64,000 bases of DNA from Candidatus Binatia bacterium (GTDB lineage Bacteria > Desulfobacterota > Binatia > UBA12015): positions 1-64,000 of the forward strand of contig JAQWRY010000063.1 in the NCBI GenBank assembly GCA_029243485.1, written 5' to 3'. Within the stretch, counting starts at the first letter, position 1. Every line of letters starts with the position of its first letter. The notes beneath the pieces were generated by a model, which worked only from the letters and a program-made list of their open reading frames with translations, searched no databases and was not told the DNA's origin. Both the position numbers and the translations under genes were made by a program. This document shows, in pieces, positions 43,182 through 52,050 of this stretch.

Positions 43182-43777
43182 TCGACGAAGGCGAGATCCA
43201 GCGCGCCGCCGCAGCCCTCTCGGCGGGAGACCTCGTGGTCTTCCCCACCGAGACCGTCTACGGCATCGGCTGCGACGCACTGAACCCCGAAGCTCTCGCT
43301 AGGCTCTGTGCGGTGAAGCGGCGACCGGCCGAGAAGGGCATCGCGGTCATCCTCGGCAACGCCGCGATGCTCGAACAGATCACGACCTCGACAGCGGGCG
43401 ACGTGGCCAAGCTTGCCGCGGCGTTCTGGCCCGGGCCGCTGACGCTCCTCGTACCGGCGCGACCCGACCTGCCCACCCCCATCGTGCGGGAAGGCCTCAC
43501 CGGCTGCCGCGTGTCGAGCGACGACATCGCCCGCCGGCTCTCGGCCGCTCTCGGTCGCCCGCTCGCCTCCCCCAGCGCCAACCCAGCCGACCTCGAATCG
43601 GCGCACGACGCCGCGACCGCGCGGCGGTACTTCGGGGACGACGTCTGCGTATACCTCGACGCCGGCCGACGCGAAGGGAAACCGTCGACGATTCTCGACC
43701 CCGGTCCGCCCTACCGGATCCTGCGGCCCGGCCCGATCGACGGCCCGGCGATCCACGCGGTGCTCGCGGGCTCCTGA
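43178..43777 (+). CDS. tsaC: Threonylcarbamoyl-AMP synthase (YrdC/Sua5 domain)
   Basis: A 199-residue YrdC-domain protein that makes threonylcarbamoyl-AMP for the t6A37 modification of ANN-reading tRNAs. VVFPTETVYGIGCDA, the basic KRRPAEKGIAV loop, FWPGPLTLLV, ASPSANPAD and STILDPGPPYRILRPG are typical. It lacks the Sua5 C-terminal domain, hence the TsaC type. GTG start overlapping purD. Being last in a purine operon is common enough not to imply more. Confidence 0.93.
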   Translation: MIDEGEIQRAAAALSAGDLVVFPTETVYGIGCDALNPEALARLCAVKRRPAEKGIAVILGNAAMLEQITTSTAGDVAKLAAAFWPGPLTLLVPARPDLPTPIVREGLTGCRVSSDDIARRLSAALGRPLASPSANPADLESAHDAATARRYFGDDVCVYLDAGRREGKPSTILDPGPPYRILRPGPIDGPAIHAVLAGS

Positions 43778-43938
43778 ACAGATCCCGACGGAGGTAGGGC
43801 GGGACTTCCCATTCCCGATCGGGAGGCTTACTGGGCGCGGGAGCCACTACCGTGCACATCACTCCGCACCCCGGCAGAGGGCCGGCCGAGTTCCGAGTGG
43901 GGGGGGGCACCTACGCCCGAAGCGTCCGAACCAACCCG

Positions 43939-44520
43939 CTACTCCGACGCGCCGGGGAACCGCCTCAGATACGCGAGAAGATCACCTACGCCCGCGTCGT
44001 CCATGGGCCGGCCGGGCATCATCTCGCCTCGCCCGCCCCGAACGATCTGCGCGAAGTCGGGCGCGCGGTACAAGAAGTACATGTCGACGAGGTTGAGACC
44101 GAGATCGCCCCGTGCGCTCGCCGCGTGACACCCGGCGCAGTCGCTGTCGTACAACGCCTTCCCTCGCTCCGCGTTACCGCCGGCGAACGGCCCGTCCGGG
44201 AGCGGGAGGAGTTCCGCCCGCGCCACATTCGGCGCCACGCGCTTCGCGACGAACGGCCCCGCATCCGGGCCGTAGTTCGCCCACAGGTACGCGACGAGCA
44301 TGTCCTTCAGGTCGTCGTCATCCGCCTGGGCACCCCAAGAGACCATTTTGTCGACGGTCGCGCGCCACTGCTTCTCGTCCAGACGCTGCTGGTGAATGAG
44401 GTCGGCTCGGTGGCAGACCGCGCACAGCGCCTCGACCGCCTCCGCGCCATCATCGTCCGCTCTAGCTGCCGCGACCGGAAGAAGCAGCGTCAAGCCGACC
44501 GCCAACGCGAGCGCGCGCAT
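43939..44520 (-). CDS. Diheme cytochrome c, likely SorB-type electron acceptor
   Basis: A 193-residue exported protein (signal peptide LALAVGLTLLLPVAAARA). It has two heme-binding motifs, CAVCH at residues 33-37 and CAGCH at 128-132, and a late Met in GEMMPGRPMDD that can ligate the second heme. It begins within the stop codon of the sulfite dehydrogenase gene (TGATG) and so is almost certainly its electron acceptor. Known SorB proteins often have one heme; here there are two domains. It would pass electrons to a terminal oxidase or a soluble cytochrome in the periplasm. Confidence 0.85.
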   Translation of the reverse strand: MRALALAVGLTLLLPVAAARADDDGAEAVEALCAVCHRADLIHQQRLDEKQWRATVDKMVSWGAQADDDDLKDMLVAYLWANYGPDAGPFVAKRVAPNVARAELLPLPDGPFAGGNAERGKALYDSDCAGCHAASARGDLGLNLVDMYFLYRAPDFAQIVRGGRGEMMPGRPMDDAGVGDLLAYLRRFPGASE

Positions 44521-45653
44521 CACGCGACCTCCACAGAGACGCGGTGCCAACCGTTCCAAAAGTAACCGCTGGGATTCCAAGACGGCGTCTCCGGCTGCAC
44601 GTTCCCCTTCGCGTCAGTCGCGCGCGCCGTGACGACGGCCGTCCCTCTTGCGAGCTCGACATCGGCCCGGAACACCTGCCAGCGACCCAGGCCCGGCTCG
44701 CCTTCGAGCGACGCGTCGACCCACGTCTTGCCGTCGTCGCCCGATAGCTGGACCCGCTCGATCGCACCGTGGCCGGAGAATGCGACGCCCGAGACACCGC
44801 AGCGGCCCGCGGGAACCGACCGCCCATGGGCCGGCTGGGCGATCACCGACTTCACCGGGAACTCGTGCACGGGACTCATCTGATCGTGCGGCACCGCCAC
44901 CCCCGGCTTCACCGGTGTGTCTGGCATCCGGTACGCCTTCTGCATGAAGAAGCCGGGCTCCTCGTCCTTCTGCGGGCGAATCTCGGTGAGCCACTTCGTC
45001 CAGTTGTCCGCCGCCCATCCCGGCACCACCAGGCGCGTCGGGCCGCCGTGCGCGAGCGGAATCGGCGCACCGTTCATCTCGAAGGCCACCACCGTCGTCG
45101 GATCGAGCGCTCGGTTGAGCGGGATGCTCCGATGGAACGCGGGGGTCGTCGGGAGCGGCGGCAGGTCTGCGCCGATCAGCGCCACGTGGGCAGCCGCCTT
45201 TCCGACACCCGCCTTCGCCAACAGGTCCGCCAGGCGAACGCCGCGCCACTCCGCCTGGCCCATCGCCCCGTGCCCCCACTGTACGCCGGGCACGCGCGGA
45301 CTGTACAAGGAGCGGCCGCTCCCGGCGCAGACCGTGACGGCGGTGACGGTCACCGACGGAAGCTCCCGAAGTTCAGCGGGAGTGAGCGAGACCGTTCGGC
45401 CGACGTCTCCGACGATGGAGAGAGCGCGCTGTGCCCGCAGCGCCGGTGGCCGGAAGTGGCTTCGCACGAAGAAGTCGTCGTTCGGCGTGATGAGCCTGTC
45501 GAACGACGAGAGCGGCGCCTCGAGCTGTTGCGGTGAGTGGCCATACTCGAGAAAATCGGCGGCCCGCGCCGGGGCCGCCAGAGCCGCAACAGCCGCACCA
45601 CCCGCGGTCGCAAGAAAATGACGACGCGACAGCGTCCACGAGAGTCCCCTCAT
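44520..45653 (-). CDS. sorA: Molybdenum sulfite dehydrogenase catalytic subunit (SorA-like)
   Basis: A 377-residue periplasmic enzyme of the sulfite oxidase family. A Tat signal (LSRRHFLATAGGAAVAALA) is followed by the Mo-cofactor domain with the Mo-ligating Cys in VTVCAGSGRS and the substrate-side HGAMGQAEWRGVRLADLL. A C-terminal dimerisation domain ends in NPSGYFWNGWHRVSVEV. It oxidises sulfite to sulfate and feeds electrons to the co-transcribed cytochrome c. The ATG at 45653 is preceded by GAGG at five bases. Oxidation of another S-oxide cannot be excluded. Confidence 0.88.
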   Translation of the reverse strand: MRGLSWTLSRRHFLATAGGAAVAALAAPARAADFLEYGHSPQQLEAPLSSFDRLITPNDDFFVRSHFRPPALRAQRALSIVGDVGRTVSLTPAELRELPSVTVTAVTVCAGSGRSLYSPRVPGVQWGHGAMGQAEWRGVRLADLLAKAGVGKAAAHVALIGADLPPLPTTPAFHRSIPLNRALDPTTVVAFEMNGAPIPLAHGGPTRLVVPGWAADNWTKWLTEIRPQKDEEPGFFMQKAYRMPDTPVKPGVAVPHDQMSPVHEFPVKSVIAQPAHGRSVPAGRCGVSGVAFSGHGAIERVQLSGDDGKTWVDASLEGEPGLGRWQVFRADVELARGTAVVTARATDAKGNVQPETPSWNPSGYFWNGWHRVSVEVA

Positions 45654-45677
45654 CCGCACCTCACGCGAGCCACAGTA

Positions 45678-46715
45678 TCACGAACCACGCCGATAGGGAG
45701 CCACGTCCATGCCCAGTGGCCCGTAGCGCGCCTCGATCGCAGCGACGTGGTCCTCCGTCCAAAACGCGTCCCCCGGTGACGGGAACCCCAGCACGCAACG
45801 CTGCTGGACCGACGACGTCGCGACAATTCGTTCCATCACCTGCGAGCGACGATACATAGCCCACGTCCAGCCGGTGTGAAGCACGCTGATCCACTCGCTC
45901 GCCGCTTTGCGAAACGTCATATTCTGTACGAGCCGCAGCGCGCCGATGTCGAGTGGCGTTCCCCGGTGCCACGTATCGTGCCGATACAGCAACGCGGTGC
46001 CGACACGGTATCTCACGTAGCGCTCGCGCGGATAGAGATGCTCGGCCCGCCACCGGGCTACGTCCGGAGCTTCCTCGCGAAGAAGCTGCTCGGCCTGCAA
46101 GCGGTCGTTCACCCACGGCAGCGCACCGACGCCCGGCGTCTTCACGATCGGCCACTCGTACGCGGGATCGTCCGGCCCCTCGCGGGGCACGACGGCGGTC
46201 GGTCCTCCGCATTCGCCGACGTCGCTCAGGTAGACGATCAGCTCGACGGCTTCCGGTTCGTGCCAGCGGGGCGGGTGGAGGAGCGTGTGGTTCGGATAGT
46301 CGACGTGGATCCGCTGATCGCGGTTGTCGCGAGGATGGGTGCTCGGGTTCTTCCGACCGTACTTTGGCCACAAATCCGACTGCGTGAGCCGAACCTCGGA
46401 GACCGGCACCGAGAGCAGCTGCGAAAGGGCCGTGAGGAGGCGCGGATGCAGCGTCAGTGCATTCACCGCCGCGCTCGGCGTCGGAAACTCCATGCGCCCC
46501 TGGCTCCCGAAGTCGGCGTGGTCGCTTGGCGGCTCGGTGCCAAACGAAACGAGTGCGTCGCGCCGCGCCTGCGCAATGAGCGCCTCGGGAAACAGCCCGT
46601 GGACGAGCGCGAAACCCCGCTCCCGCCAACTGGACACCTGTGAGGCCGTGAGGGCCGGCCCCCGCTCGACCAGCGGCTCTGCGGGTTCGGATTCGATCCA
46701 GCGCTCGCTCGACAT
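45678..46715 (-). CDS. Phytanoyl-CoA dioxygenase (PhyH)-type 2OG-Fe(II) oxygenase
   Basis: A 345-residue oxygenase. The ligands are HVD in RIHVDYPNHTL (HxD) and the distal His in DTWHRGTPLD, with the 2OG-binding Arg in ALRLVQNMTF. The segment GGPTAVVPREGPD is the family's loop ahead of the second half. The substrate is unknown; the PhyH family includes hydroxylases for acyl-CoAs, mitomycin-like compounds and ectoine. The ATG at 46715 was chosen because upstream codons become Arg/Pro-rich. It lies 24 bases before the sulfite dehydrogenase gene on the same strand, so all three may be one transcript. Confidence 0.83.
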   Translation of the reverse strand: MSSERWIESEPAEPLVERGPALTASQVSSWRERGFALVHGLFPEALIAQARRDALVSFGTEPPSDHADFGSQGRMEFPTPSAAVNALTLHPRLLTALSQLLSVPVSEVRLTQSDLWPKYGRKNPSTHPRDNRDQRIHVDYPNHTLLHPPRWHEPEAVELIVYLSDVGECGGPTAVVPREGPDDPAYEWPIVKTPGVGALPWVNDRLQAEQLLREEAPDVARWRAEHLYPRERYVRYRVGTALLYRHDTWHRGTPLDIGALRLVQNMTFRKAASEWISVLHTGWTWAMYRRSQVMERIVATSSVQQRCVLGFPSPGDAFWTEDHVAAIEARYGPLGMDVAPYRRGS

Positions 46716-46793
46716 CGTACGCCGATCTAGCGCAGACCGAGCGGCAGAAGAAGCCGGTTCCCATTCCTTCGCAAGCGGTAGTATCTGCAGGAG

Positions 46794-47981
46794 ATGAAGA
46801 TCCAGGATCTCCAGACCTTCATCGTCGGCAACCCGCCGCCGGGCTTCGGTGGGCGGTACTTCATCTTCGTGAAGCTCACGAGCGATGACGGCATCACCGG
46901 CGTCGGCGAGGTCTACGCCGACACCTTTGGCCCAAAGACCGTCGTCGCGATGGTCGAAGACGTCTTCGGACGCCACCTGGAGGGCGCCGACCCCTTCCGG
47001 ATCGAAGCGCTCTGGCGGAAGGTTTACGGCCGCGGCTACTCGATGCGTCCGGACCTCTCGCTCATGGGCGTCCTCTCCGCCCTCGAGAACGCCTGCTGGG
47101 ACATCATCGGCAAGTCTGTCGGGAAACCAGTGTACGAGCTCCTCGGGGGACTCGTGCACGAGCGCCTACGGTCGTACACCTATCTCTACCCGAGGCCGGA
47201 CGACACGGCTGACGTGTACATCGATGCCGATCTCGCCGCGAAGCGCGCCGCGGAGTACGTCGCCCTGGGGTTCACCGCGGTGAAGTTCGACCCCGCGGGC
47301 CCCTACAGCGTGTTCGATCCGCGGCAACCGTCTCTGGAGATCCTGGACCGGAGCGAGGAGTTCGTCTCGAAGATCCGCGACTCCGTCGGCTCGAAGGCCG
47401 ATCTGCTGTTCGGCACGCACGGACAGTTCACGCCGTCGGGCGCCTTGCGCCTCGCGCGACGGCTGGAGCCGTACGACCCGCTCTGGTTCGAAGAACCGAC
47501 GCCGCCGGAAAGCCCCGAACAGATGGCGCGCGTCGCTCGGCAAACACGGATCCCGATCGCGACCGGCGAGCGACTCACCACCAAGTACGAGTTCGCCCGC
47601 GTCCTCGAGACCGGAGCCGCATCGATCCTCCAGATGGCGCTCGGCCGCGTCGGTGGTCTGCTCGAGGCGAAGAAAATCGCGGGAATGGCGGAAGCGCACT
47701 ACGCCCAGATCGCGCCCCATCTGTACTGCGGCCCGGTCGAGGGCGCGGCGAACATCCAGCTCGCCGCCTGCTCCCCGAACTTTCTCCTCCTGGAAGGAAT
47801 CGAGACCTGGGGCGGATTCCATGCGGACGTCCTGAAAACGCCGATTCGCTGGGAAGACGGCTACGTGATTCCCCCGACGGAACCCGGGCTCGGAATCGAG
47901 CTCGATGAAGACGTGCTCGCGACCCACCCCTACATGGGCGATCGCCTCCACCTCGAGATGGACGAAGAACCGGCCGGATGA
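46794..47981 (+). CDS. Mandelate racemase / muconate-lactonizing (enolase superfamily) protein
   Basis: A 395-residue enolase-superfamily enzyme. The capping domain (VKLTSDDGITGVGEVYADTF) leads to the barrel. AVKFDPAGPYSV is the first catalytic strand; metal ligands lie in LLFGTHGQFTPSGA, LWFEEPTPPES and IATGERL; the general base His is in AQIAPHLYCGPVEGAANIQL. The latter motif resembles sugar acid dehydratases such as galactonate, gluconate or galactarate dehydratases, which abstract the proton next to the carboxylate. The exact acid is open. It is divergent from the PhyH-type gene; no sugar acid transporter is adjacent. Confidence 0.88.
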   Translation: MKIQDLQTFIVGNPPPGFGGRYFIFVKLTSDDGITGVGEVYADTFGPKTVVAMVEDVFGRHLEGADPFRIEALWRKVYGRGYSMRPDLSLMGVLSALENACWDIIGKSVGKPVYELLGGLVHERLRSYTYLYPRPDDTADVYIDADLAAKRAAEYVALGFTAVKFDPAGPYSVFDPRQPSLEILDRSEEFVSKIRDSVGSKADLLFGTHGQFTPSGALRLARRLEPYDPLWFEEPTPPESPEQMARVARQTRIPIATGERLTTKYEFARVLETGAASILQMALGRVGGLLEAKKIAGMAEAHYAQIAPHLYCGPVEGAANIQLAACSPNFLLLEGIETWGGFHADVLKTPIRWEDGYVIPPTEPGLGIELDEDVLATHPYMGDRLHLEMDEEPAG

Positions 47982-48059
47982 AGCCCTCCGGGGCTTTCGC
48001 TAGATAAAGGCGATCAGCCGGGATCACACCCCCGGCGCTTCGCCAGCCGAGGAGTCCAC

Positions 48060-49304
48060 GTGGCCACGATCCGTCCCTTTCGCCCCTTCCGCTACACCCC
48101 CGAAGCCGGCCCCATCGCCGAACTCGTGGCCCCGCCCTACGACGTGATCAGCGAGCCGGAGCGCGCCCGGCTGCGGACCCTGCGCGAAGCCGGTGCGATC
48201 CACGTCATCCTGCCCCTGGGCGAAGAAAAGTACCGCACGGCGGCGGACCTGCTCGAGACCTGGAAGGCGGCCGGCCTCATCGCTCAGGAAGACAAGCCTG
48301 CGATGTACCTCTACTCGCAGGGGTTCGAGATCAACGGCGAAACGTTCGTGCGCTGGGGGCTCCTCACATCGCTGCAGCTGGAGGAATTCGACGACCGGAT
48401 CGTTCTGCCCCACGAGCGCACGCTCGACGGTCCGAAGGCCGACCGGATGCAGCTCATTCGAGCCTGTGAGACGAACCTGAGCCCGATCTTCACGTTCATC
48501 GACAAGTCGCTCGGGCTCGCCGGAATGACCGACCGCGGCGAGCAGATCGTCGATTTCACGGACGAGGCCGGCGTCACCCAGCGCGTGTGGCGCCTCACGG
48601 ACGAGTCGCTCATGGCCGAACTGATGGAGAAGATCTCGAGCGAACCCGTCTACATCGCCGACGGACACCATCGGTACGAGACGTCGCTCGCCTACCGAAA
48701 CGAGCGACGGAACGAAGCCGGCGCGCCGACGGATCCCCAACCTTACGACTTCGTCCTCACGCACATGTGCTCGACAAAGGACCCGGGCCTCGTCGTGCTC
48801 CCGACGCACCGACTCCTCGCCGACCCCGCCCCGCACGGCGAGCTGCTCGCGAACTGGGAGGCGAACTGCAAGATCACCGCCTTCGACGACGCGATGGCGC
48901 TCTGGACGGCTCTGGGAGTCGGACCGGTCGGCGAGCGCGTTCCGCGTCTCGGCATCCTCCGTCGCGGTGTCCCGGGCGGGCTTCTCCTCGAACCGGGTGA
49001 CGGCGCCCGCAAGCACCTCGACACGCGACCGCCCTCGCTGTCCGCCCTCGACGTCACGTTCCTGCACGAAGTCGTCCTGGACGGAGTCGCGCCCGACCGA
49101 TTCAAGTATACGCACGACGAGCACGAGACGATTACCGCCGTCGAAAAAGGCGAGACGGAACTCGCGGTCCTCCTGCCGCCGCCCGGCGTCGACGACGTTC
49201 TCGCGATCGCCCGAGACGAGCTCACGATGCCGCAGAAGTCGACGTACTTCTATCCGAAGGTTCTCTCCGGCCTCGCGTACAACCCGATTGGCCGCAAAGA
49301 CTGA
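48060..49304 (+). CDS. DUF1015-family protein
   Basis: A 414-residue protein of the DUF1015 family. Typical pieces: IRPFRPFRYTPEAG, VAPPYDVIS, LPHERTLDGPKADRMQL, ETNLSPIF, VYIADGHHRYETSLAYR and KSTYFYPKVLSGLAYNPI at the end. The HHRYET segment is the most conserved and may be catalytic. Members are cytosolic and conserved next to serine or acetate metabolism genes in many bacteria; no reaction is established that I can state with confidence. The GTG at 48060 gives the family's normal N-terminus. Confidence 0.85.
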   Translation: MATIRPFRPFRYTPEAGPIAELVAPPYDVISEPERARLRTLREAGAIHVILPLGEEKYRTAADLLETWKAAGLIAQEDKPAMYLYSQGFEINGETFVRWGLLTSLQLEEFDDRIVLPHERTLDGPKADRMQLIRACETNLSPIFTFIDKSLGLAGMTDRGEQIVDFTDEAGVTQRVWRLTDESLMAELMEKISSEPVYIADGHHRYETSLAYRNERRNEAGAPTDPQPYDFVLTHMCSTKDPGLVVLPTHRLLADPAPHGELLANWEANCKITAFDDAMALWTALGVGPVGERVPRLGILRRGVPGGLLLEPGDGARKHLDTRPPSLSALDVTFLHEVVLDGVAPDRFKYTHDEHETITAVEKGETELAVLLPPPGVDDVLAIARDELTMPQKSTYFYPKVLSGLAYNPIGRKD

Positions 49305-49313
49305 GGCGACCCG

Positions 49314-49622
49314 TCAGGGATCGACGTCTACGGGGGGCGGAGCCAGCAGCTTCTTTAGCTGGTCCATCGACATGCACTTGGCCCCCAGAATCACCATCGC
49401 CCCGTTGCCGGCGACACCGCCGGATTCGGTAAGCCCGTACGCCAGCGCCGCCTGACTCGCGCTTCGGCTGTTGTTGCAGGCCTTCTCCGTCGGGAACTGT
49501 CCGTTCACCACCCAGCTCGCCAGGCTGGCGCCCGTCACGACGGTCCCATCCGGGCGGACCGGCGGCTGAAGCAGGACCCAGGTGAGGACCCAAAGAGAAG
49601 CCACGAGCGATCGGTTCGGCAT
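49314..49622 (-). CDS. Small exported protein of unknown function
   Basis: A 102-residue protein with a signal-like start (LVASLWVLTWVLLQPP). Its short mature part has two cysteines (FPTEKACNNSRSASQ and LGAKCMSMDQL). The layout W-x-L-L-x-P-P, then S-W-x-x-x-G-x-F-x-T-x-x-x-C and a late A-x-C-x-S, is one I recognise from small unnamed exported proteins of proteobacteria. It is convergent with the DUF1015 gene, 9 bases away. Confidence 0.6.
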   Translation of the reverse strand: MPNRSLVASLWVLTWVLLQPPVRPDGTVVTGASLASWVVNGQFPTEKACNNSRSASQAALAYGLTESGGVAGNGAMVILGAKCMSMDQLKKLLAPPPVDVDP

Positions 49623-49742
49623 GAGCCATTGTACCCAGACGTCCGGGCCGAACGAGGAGCCTATGGCGAAAGCCCCGTTTTTCCTCGGAAATTAGACCGA
49701 CCCTGAACAACTCGGCGCCGAACGGGACGTAGCCAGGAGAGC

Positions 49743-50517
49743 ATGAAGATGGCCTGTCTGGTGCTCTCGATCGCGCTTGCGTCCGGTCTCACCGCGGTGC
49801 CCACTCGCACGCCTGCCGCCGACCTGCCCCATGAATACGGTGAGGCCTTCGACAACGCCTCGGCCCGCGATACCGACGTTCAGGCCCTCGGGGACCTGAA
49901 GCGCCGACTCAAAGACCTGGAGGACACTCCTCTACGAGGTGTCGTACCGGGTGTTCACCGCGCAGGGAGAGAAGCTGGGCGAGATCCGCCTCATACGCGA
50001 GTGGAGCCCGCTGAACTGGAATGACAGCGCAACCCAGCCGACGATCCAGGGCGTCGTCGAAAACGTGCGGAGCGGCAACAAGGAGGCGCTCGCGTGGGTC
50101 GCCGAGCGCGATCACGCCCGCTCCGACCCGGGCATGACCGGGTGCGCGGAGGAGGTCCACAGAGAGAGCGCGACTCGCCCAGCTCGGAGAATTCCGCGCC
50201 GCCCAGCGGCAGCCGAAAACCGACGCCGCACGCGCGCGTGCCCATTGCGGGAAGGCGCAGAACCAACAGCTCGCCTCGGCGCTGGTAGGCGGCCTCATTC
50301 CGCTGATGAACTCGATGTCCTCCTTTTAGAAGACCGGCCCGAGCGCGGCCCAATCGGCGCACGTGGACGCCGCGGTCCGGCGCGCGGGCGAATATCGTTC
50401 TCGTCGCACGAGGAGCCGCCACAGCCGCCCGACATGGACCGGTTCCTCGAGAAGTACCGCTCCCAGGTCCGGTCGATCCCGCAAATACGCGACGACTACC
50501 TCCAGCTGCGGGTGTAA
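49743..50517 (+). pseudogene. Broken gene for an exported coiled-coil-like protein
   Basis: A signal peptide (VLSIALASGLTAVPTRTPAA) and a helix (DVQALGDLKRRLKDLEDT) are followed by a shift near 49925 into VSYRVFTAQGEKLGEIRLI and WSPLNWNDSATQP. After a second shift comes ARLAQLGEFRAAQRQPKTDA and LASALVGGLIPLMNSMSS, then a TAG, more of the same frame (KTGPSAAQSAHVDAAVRRAG), and a last shift to MDRFLEKYRSQVRSIPQIRD ending at 50517. The pieces read as one protein of about 255 residues with three frameshifts and a nonsense codon. Family unknown. Confidence 0.65.
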
Positions 50518-50531
50518 TCCGGGCGTTCGCG

Positions 50532-52046
50532 TCAGGCGAGGCGGTTGTCGAGCAAGGACAGCCCGTTCAGGACGCCGTTGCGAAGCTCGCGCGGGTCGAG
50601 GATGTCGTCGTACCCGAGGCGGGCTGCCATCTTCCACGCGCCGGCAGACTGCTCTTTGACCAGCCGCGCGCGCTCTTCGTCGTCGAGCTTCGCGGCCTTG
50701 CCGCCGCTGTCCGCCGGCATCGCGCCCAGCGTCACCGTCGGCAACGCGTAGCAGAGGGTCTGCCGGTCGAAGGGGTTCTGCGCCATAATCGACGTGCCGA
50801 AACCGAACGCTTTGCGAAGCGTCACGTGGATCTTGGGAGACGTGAGACGGCGCTGCGCCTTGTACATCTTCCCCGCCCACTTGAGGATGCCCGATCGCTC
50901 CGCGGCGGTTCCCGCCATCACACCCGGGTTGTCCGCGAGGAAGAGGAACGGGAGGCCGAACGCACCGACATTGTCGATGAAGTCGGCCGCCTTGATCGCG
51001 GCCGCACTGTCGATCGATCCCGAGCGCACCGACGGATCGTTGGCAACGATGGCGACAGCCCGACCCCCGATGAAGCCGAGCGCCGTGAGGATCGACGCCC
51101 CGTAGCGCGGCTGCACTTCGAAGAGGCTTCCTTCGTCGACCAGCATCTTCAGCACCGGCCGCATCGCGTACACGCGTCTCGGGTTCGGCGAGATGTGCCC
51201 GAGGATGTCGTCGAGCAGACGTGGGCCCGTGTCCGGCGCCTCACGACGGCGCTGCGAATCGCCCGCGTAGGCCGGGAGGTACTCGAGATACCGGCGCGCC
51301 ATCGCGATCGCTTCTTCGTCGTCGGCGACGACGTTGTGCGCCACACCTGCCTCGTCGGCGCAGACCTGCGGGCCCCCGAGCTCTTCCTTCGTCACGTCCT
51401 CGCCCGTGCCCGCCTTCACGAGCGGCGGTCCGGCTGTGAACATCGCGGCCGACTCGGTGATGATCGTGAGATCGGACAGCGGTGCGGTGAGCGCGCCGTG
51501 TCCGGCCGAAGCGCCCAGGACCAGGCACACCATCGGGACCTGCCCCGAGAGATCGGCCAGCGAGAGCAGGTCGTTCGGCGCGCGCCCCGGGCTCTCAGTT
51601 TCGGTGAGTCGGTGGCCGGCGCCGTCGAGCATGAAGATCAGGGGCATGCGCTCCTGCGTAGCGAGCTCGCAGATCCGGTAGCGCTTCGCCATCGACACGT
51701 TGCCGATTGAGCCGCCGAGCACGGTGAAGTCCTCCGCGCCCGCGAGCACGGGGCGGCCGTGGATCTTGCCCATGCCCGCGACGAGGGCATCGGCGGGCGC
51801 CTCGGAACTACCGGCGAGCGGACCGATCTCGACGAAGGTGCCCGGGTCGAAGAGAAGCTCTATCCGGCGACGCGCGTCGAGCTTCCCGCGCTGGGTCATG
51901 AGGCGCTCGATCCGTTCGGGCCCGCCCATCGCCCGCGACGACGCGCGGCGCTCGGCCAGTTCTTGGAGGATCGGCTCCCAGTCCTTGATACTGTCGCGGC
52001 TTCGGCTCACCTCGTCGCTCGTACCGAACCCGCCCTTGGTAGCCAA
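50532..52046 (-). CDS. Acyl-CoA carboxylase carboxyltransferase (beta) subunit
   Basis: A 504-residue biotin-dependent carboxyltransferase of the propionyl-/methylcrotonyl-CoA carboxylase type with two crotonase-like halves. RIELLFDPGTFVEIGPLA, GAGHRLTETESPGRAP, GASAGHGALTAPLSD, LVKAGTGEDVTKEELGG, ISPNPRRVYAMRP, FLADNPGVMAGTAAERSG and KAFGFGTSIMAQNPFD appear in the usual order. A biotin carboxylase/carrier subunit is not in the window. TTG at 52046 lies four bases after the nitrile hydratase activator; GTG at 52010 is an alternative. The operon position suggests it acts on the acid produced from nitriles, which is inference. Confidence 0.87.
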   Translation of the reverse strand: MATKGGFGTSDEVSRSRDSIKDWEPILQELAERRASSRAMGGPERIERLMTQRGKLDARRRIELLFDPGTFVEIGPLAGSSEAPADALVAGMGKIHGRPVLAGAEDFTVLGGSIGNVSMAKRYRICELATQERMPLIFMLDGAGHRLTETESPGRAPNDLLSLADLSGQVPMVCLVLGASAGHGALTAPLSDLTIITESAAMFTAGPPLVKAGTGEDVTKEELGGPQVCADEAGVAHNVVADDEEAIAMARRYLEYLPAYAGDSQRRREAPDTGPRLLDDILGHISPNPRRVYAMRPVLKMLVDEGSLFEVQPRYGASILTALGFIGGRAVAIVANDPSVRSGSIDSAAAIKAADFIDNVGAFGLPFLFLADNPGVMAGTAAERSGILKWAGKMYKAQRRLTSPKIHVTLRKAFGFGTSIMAQNPFDRQTLCYALPTVTLGAMPADSGGKAAKLDDEERARLVKEQSAGAWKMAARLGYDDILDPRELRNGVLNGLSLLDNRLA

Positions 52047-52050
52047 ACGG

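Noticed and set aside
43815-43830. TCCCGATCGGGA palindrome between tsaC and the cytochrome gene as an operator
   Set aside because: Twelve-base palindromes are expected by chance in GC-rich DNA; no second copy or promoter context supports it.
43852-44565. Long plus-strand open frame opposite the cytochrome c gene
   Set aside because: It is antisense to two clear heme motifs and a signal peptide and has an Arg/Pro-rich composition typical of antisense high-GC frames.
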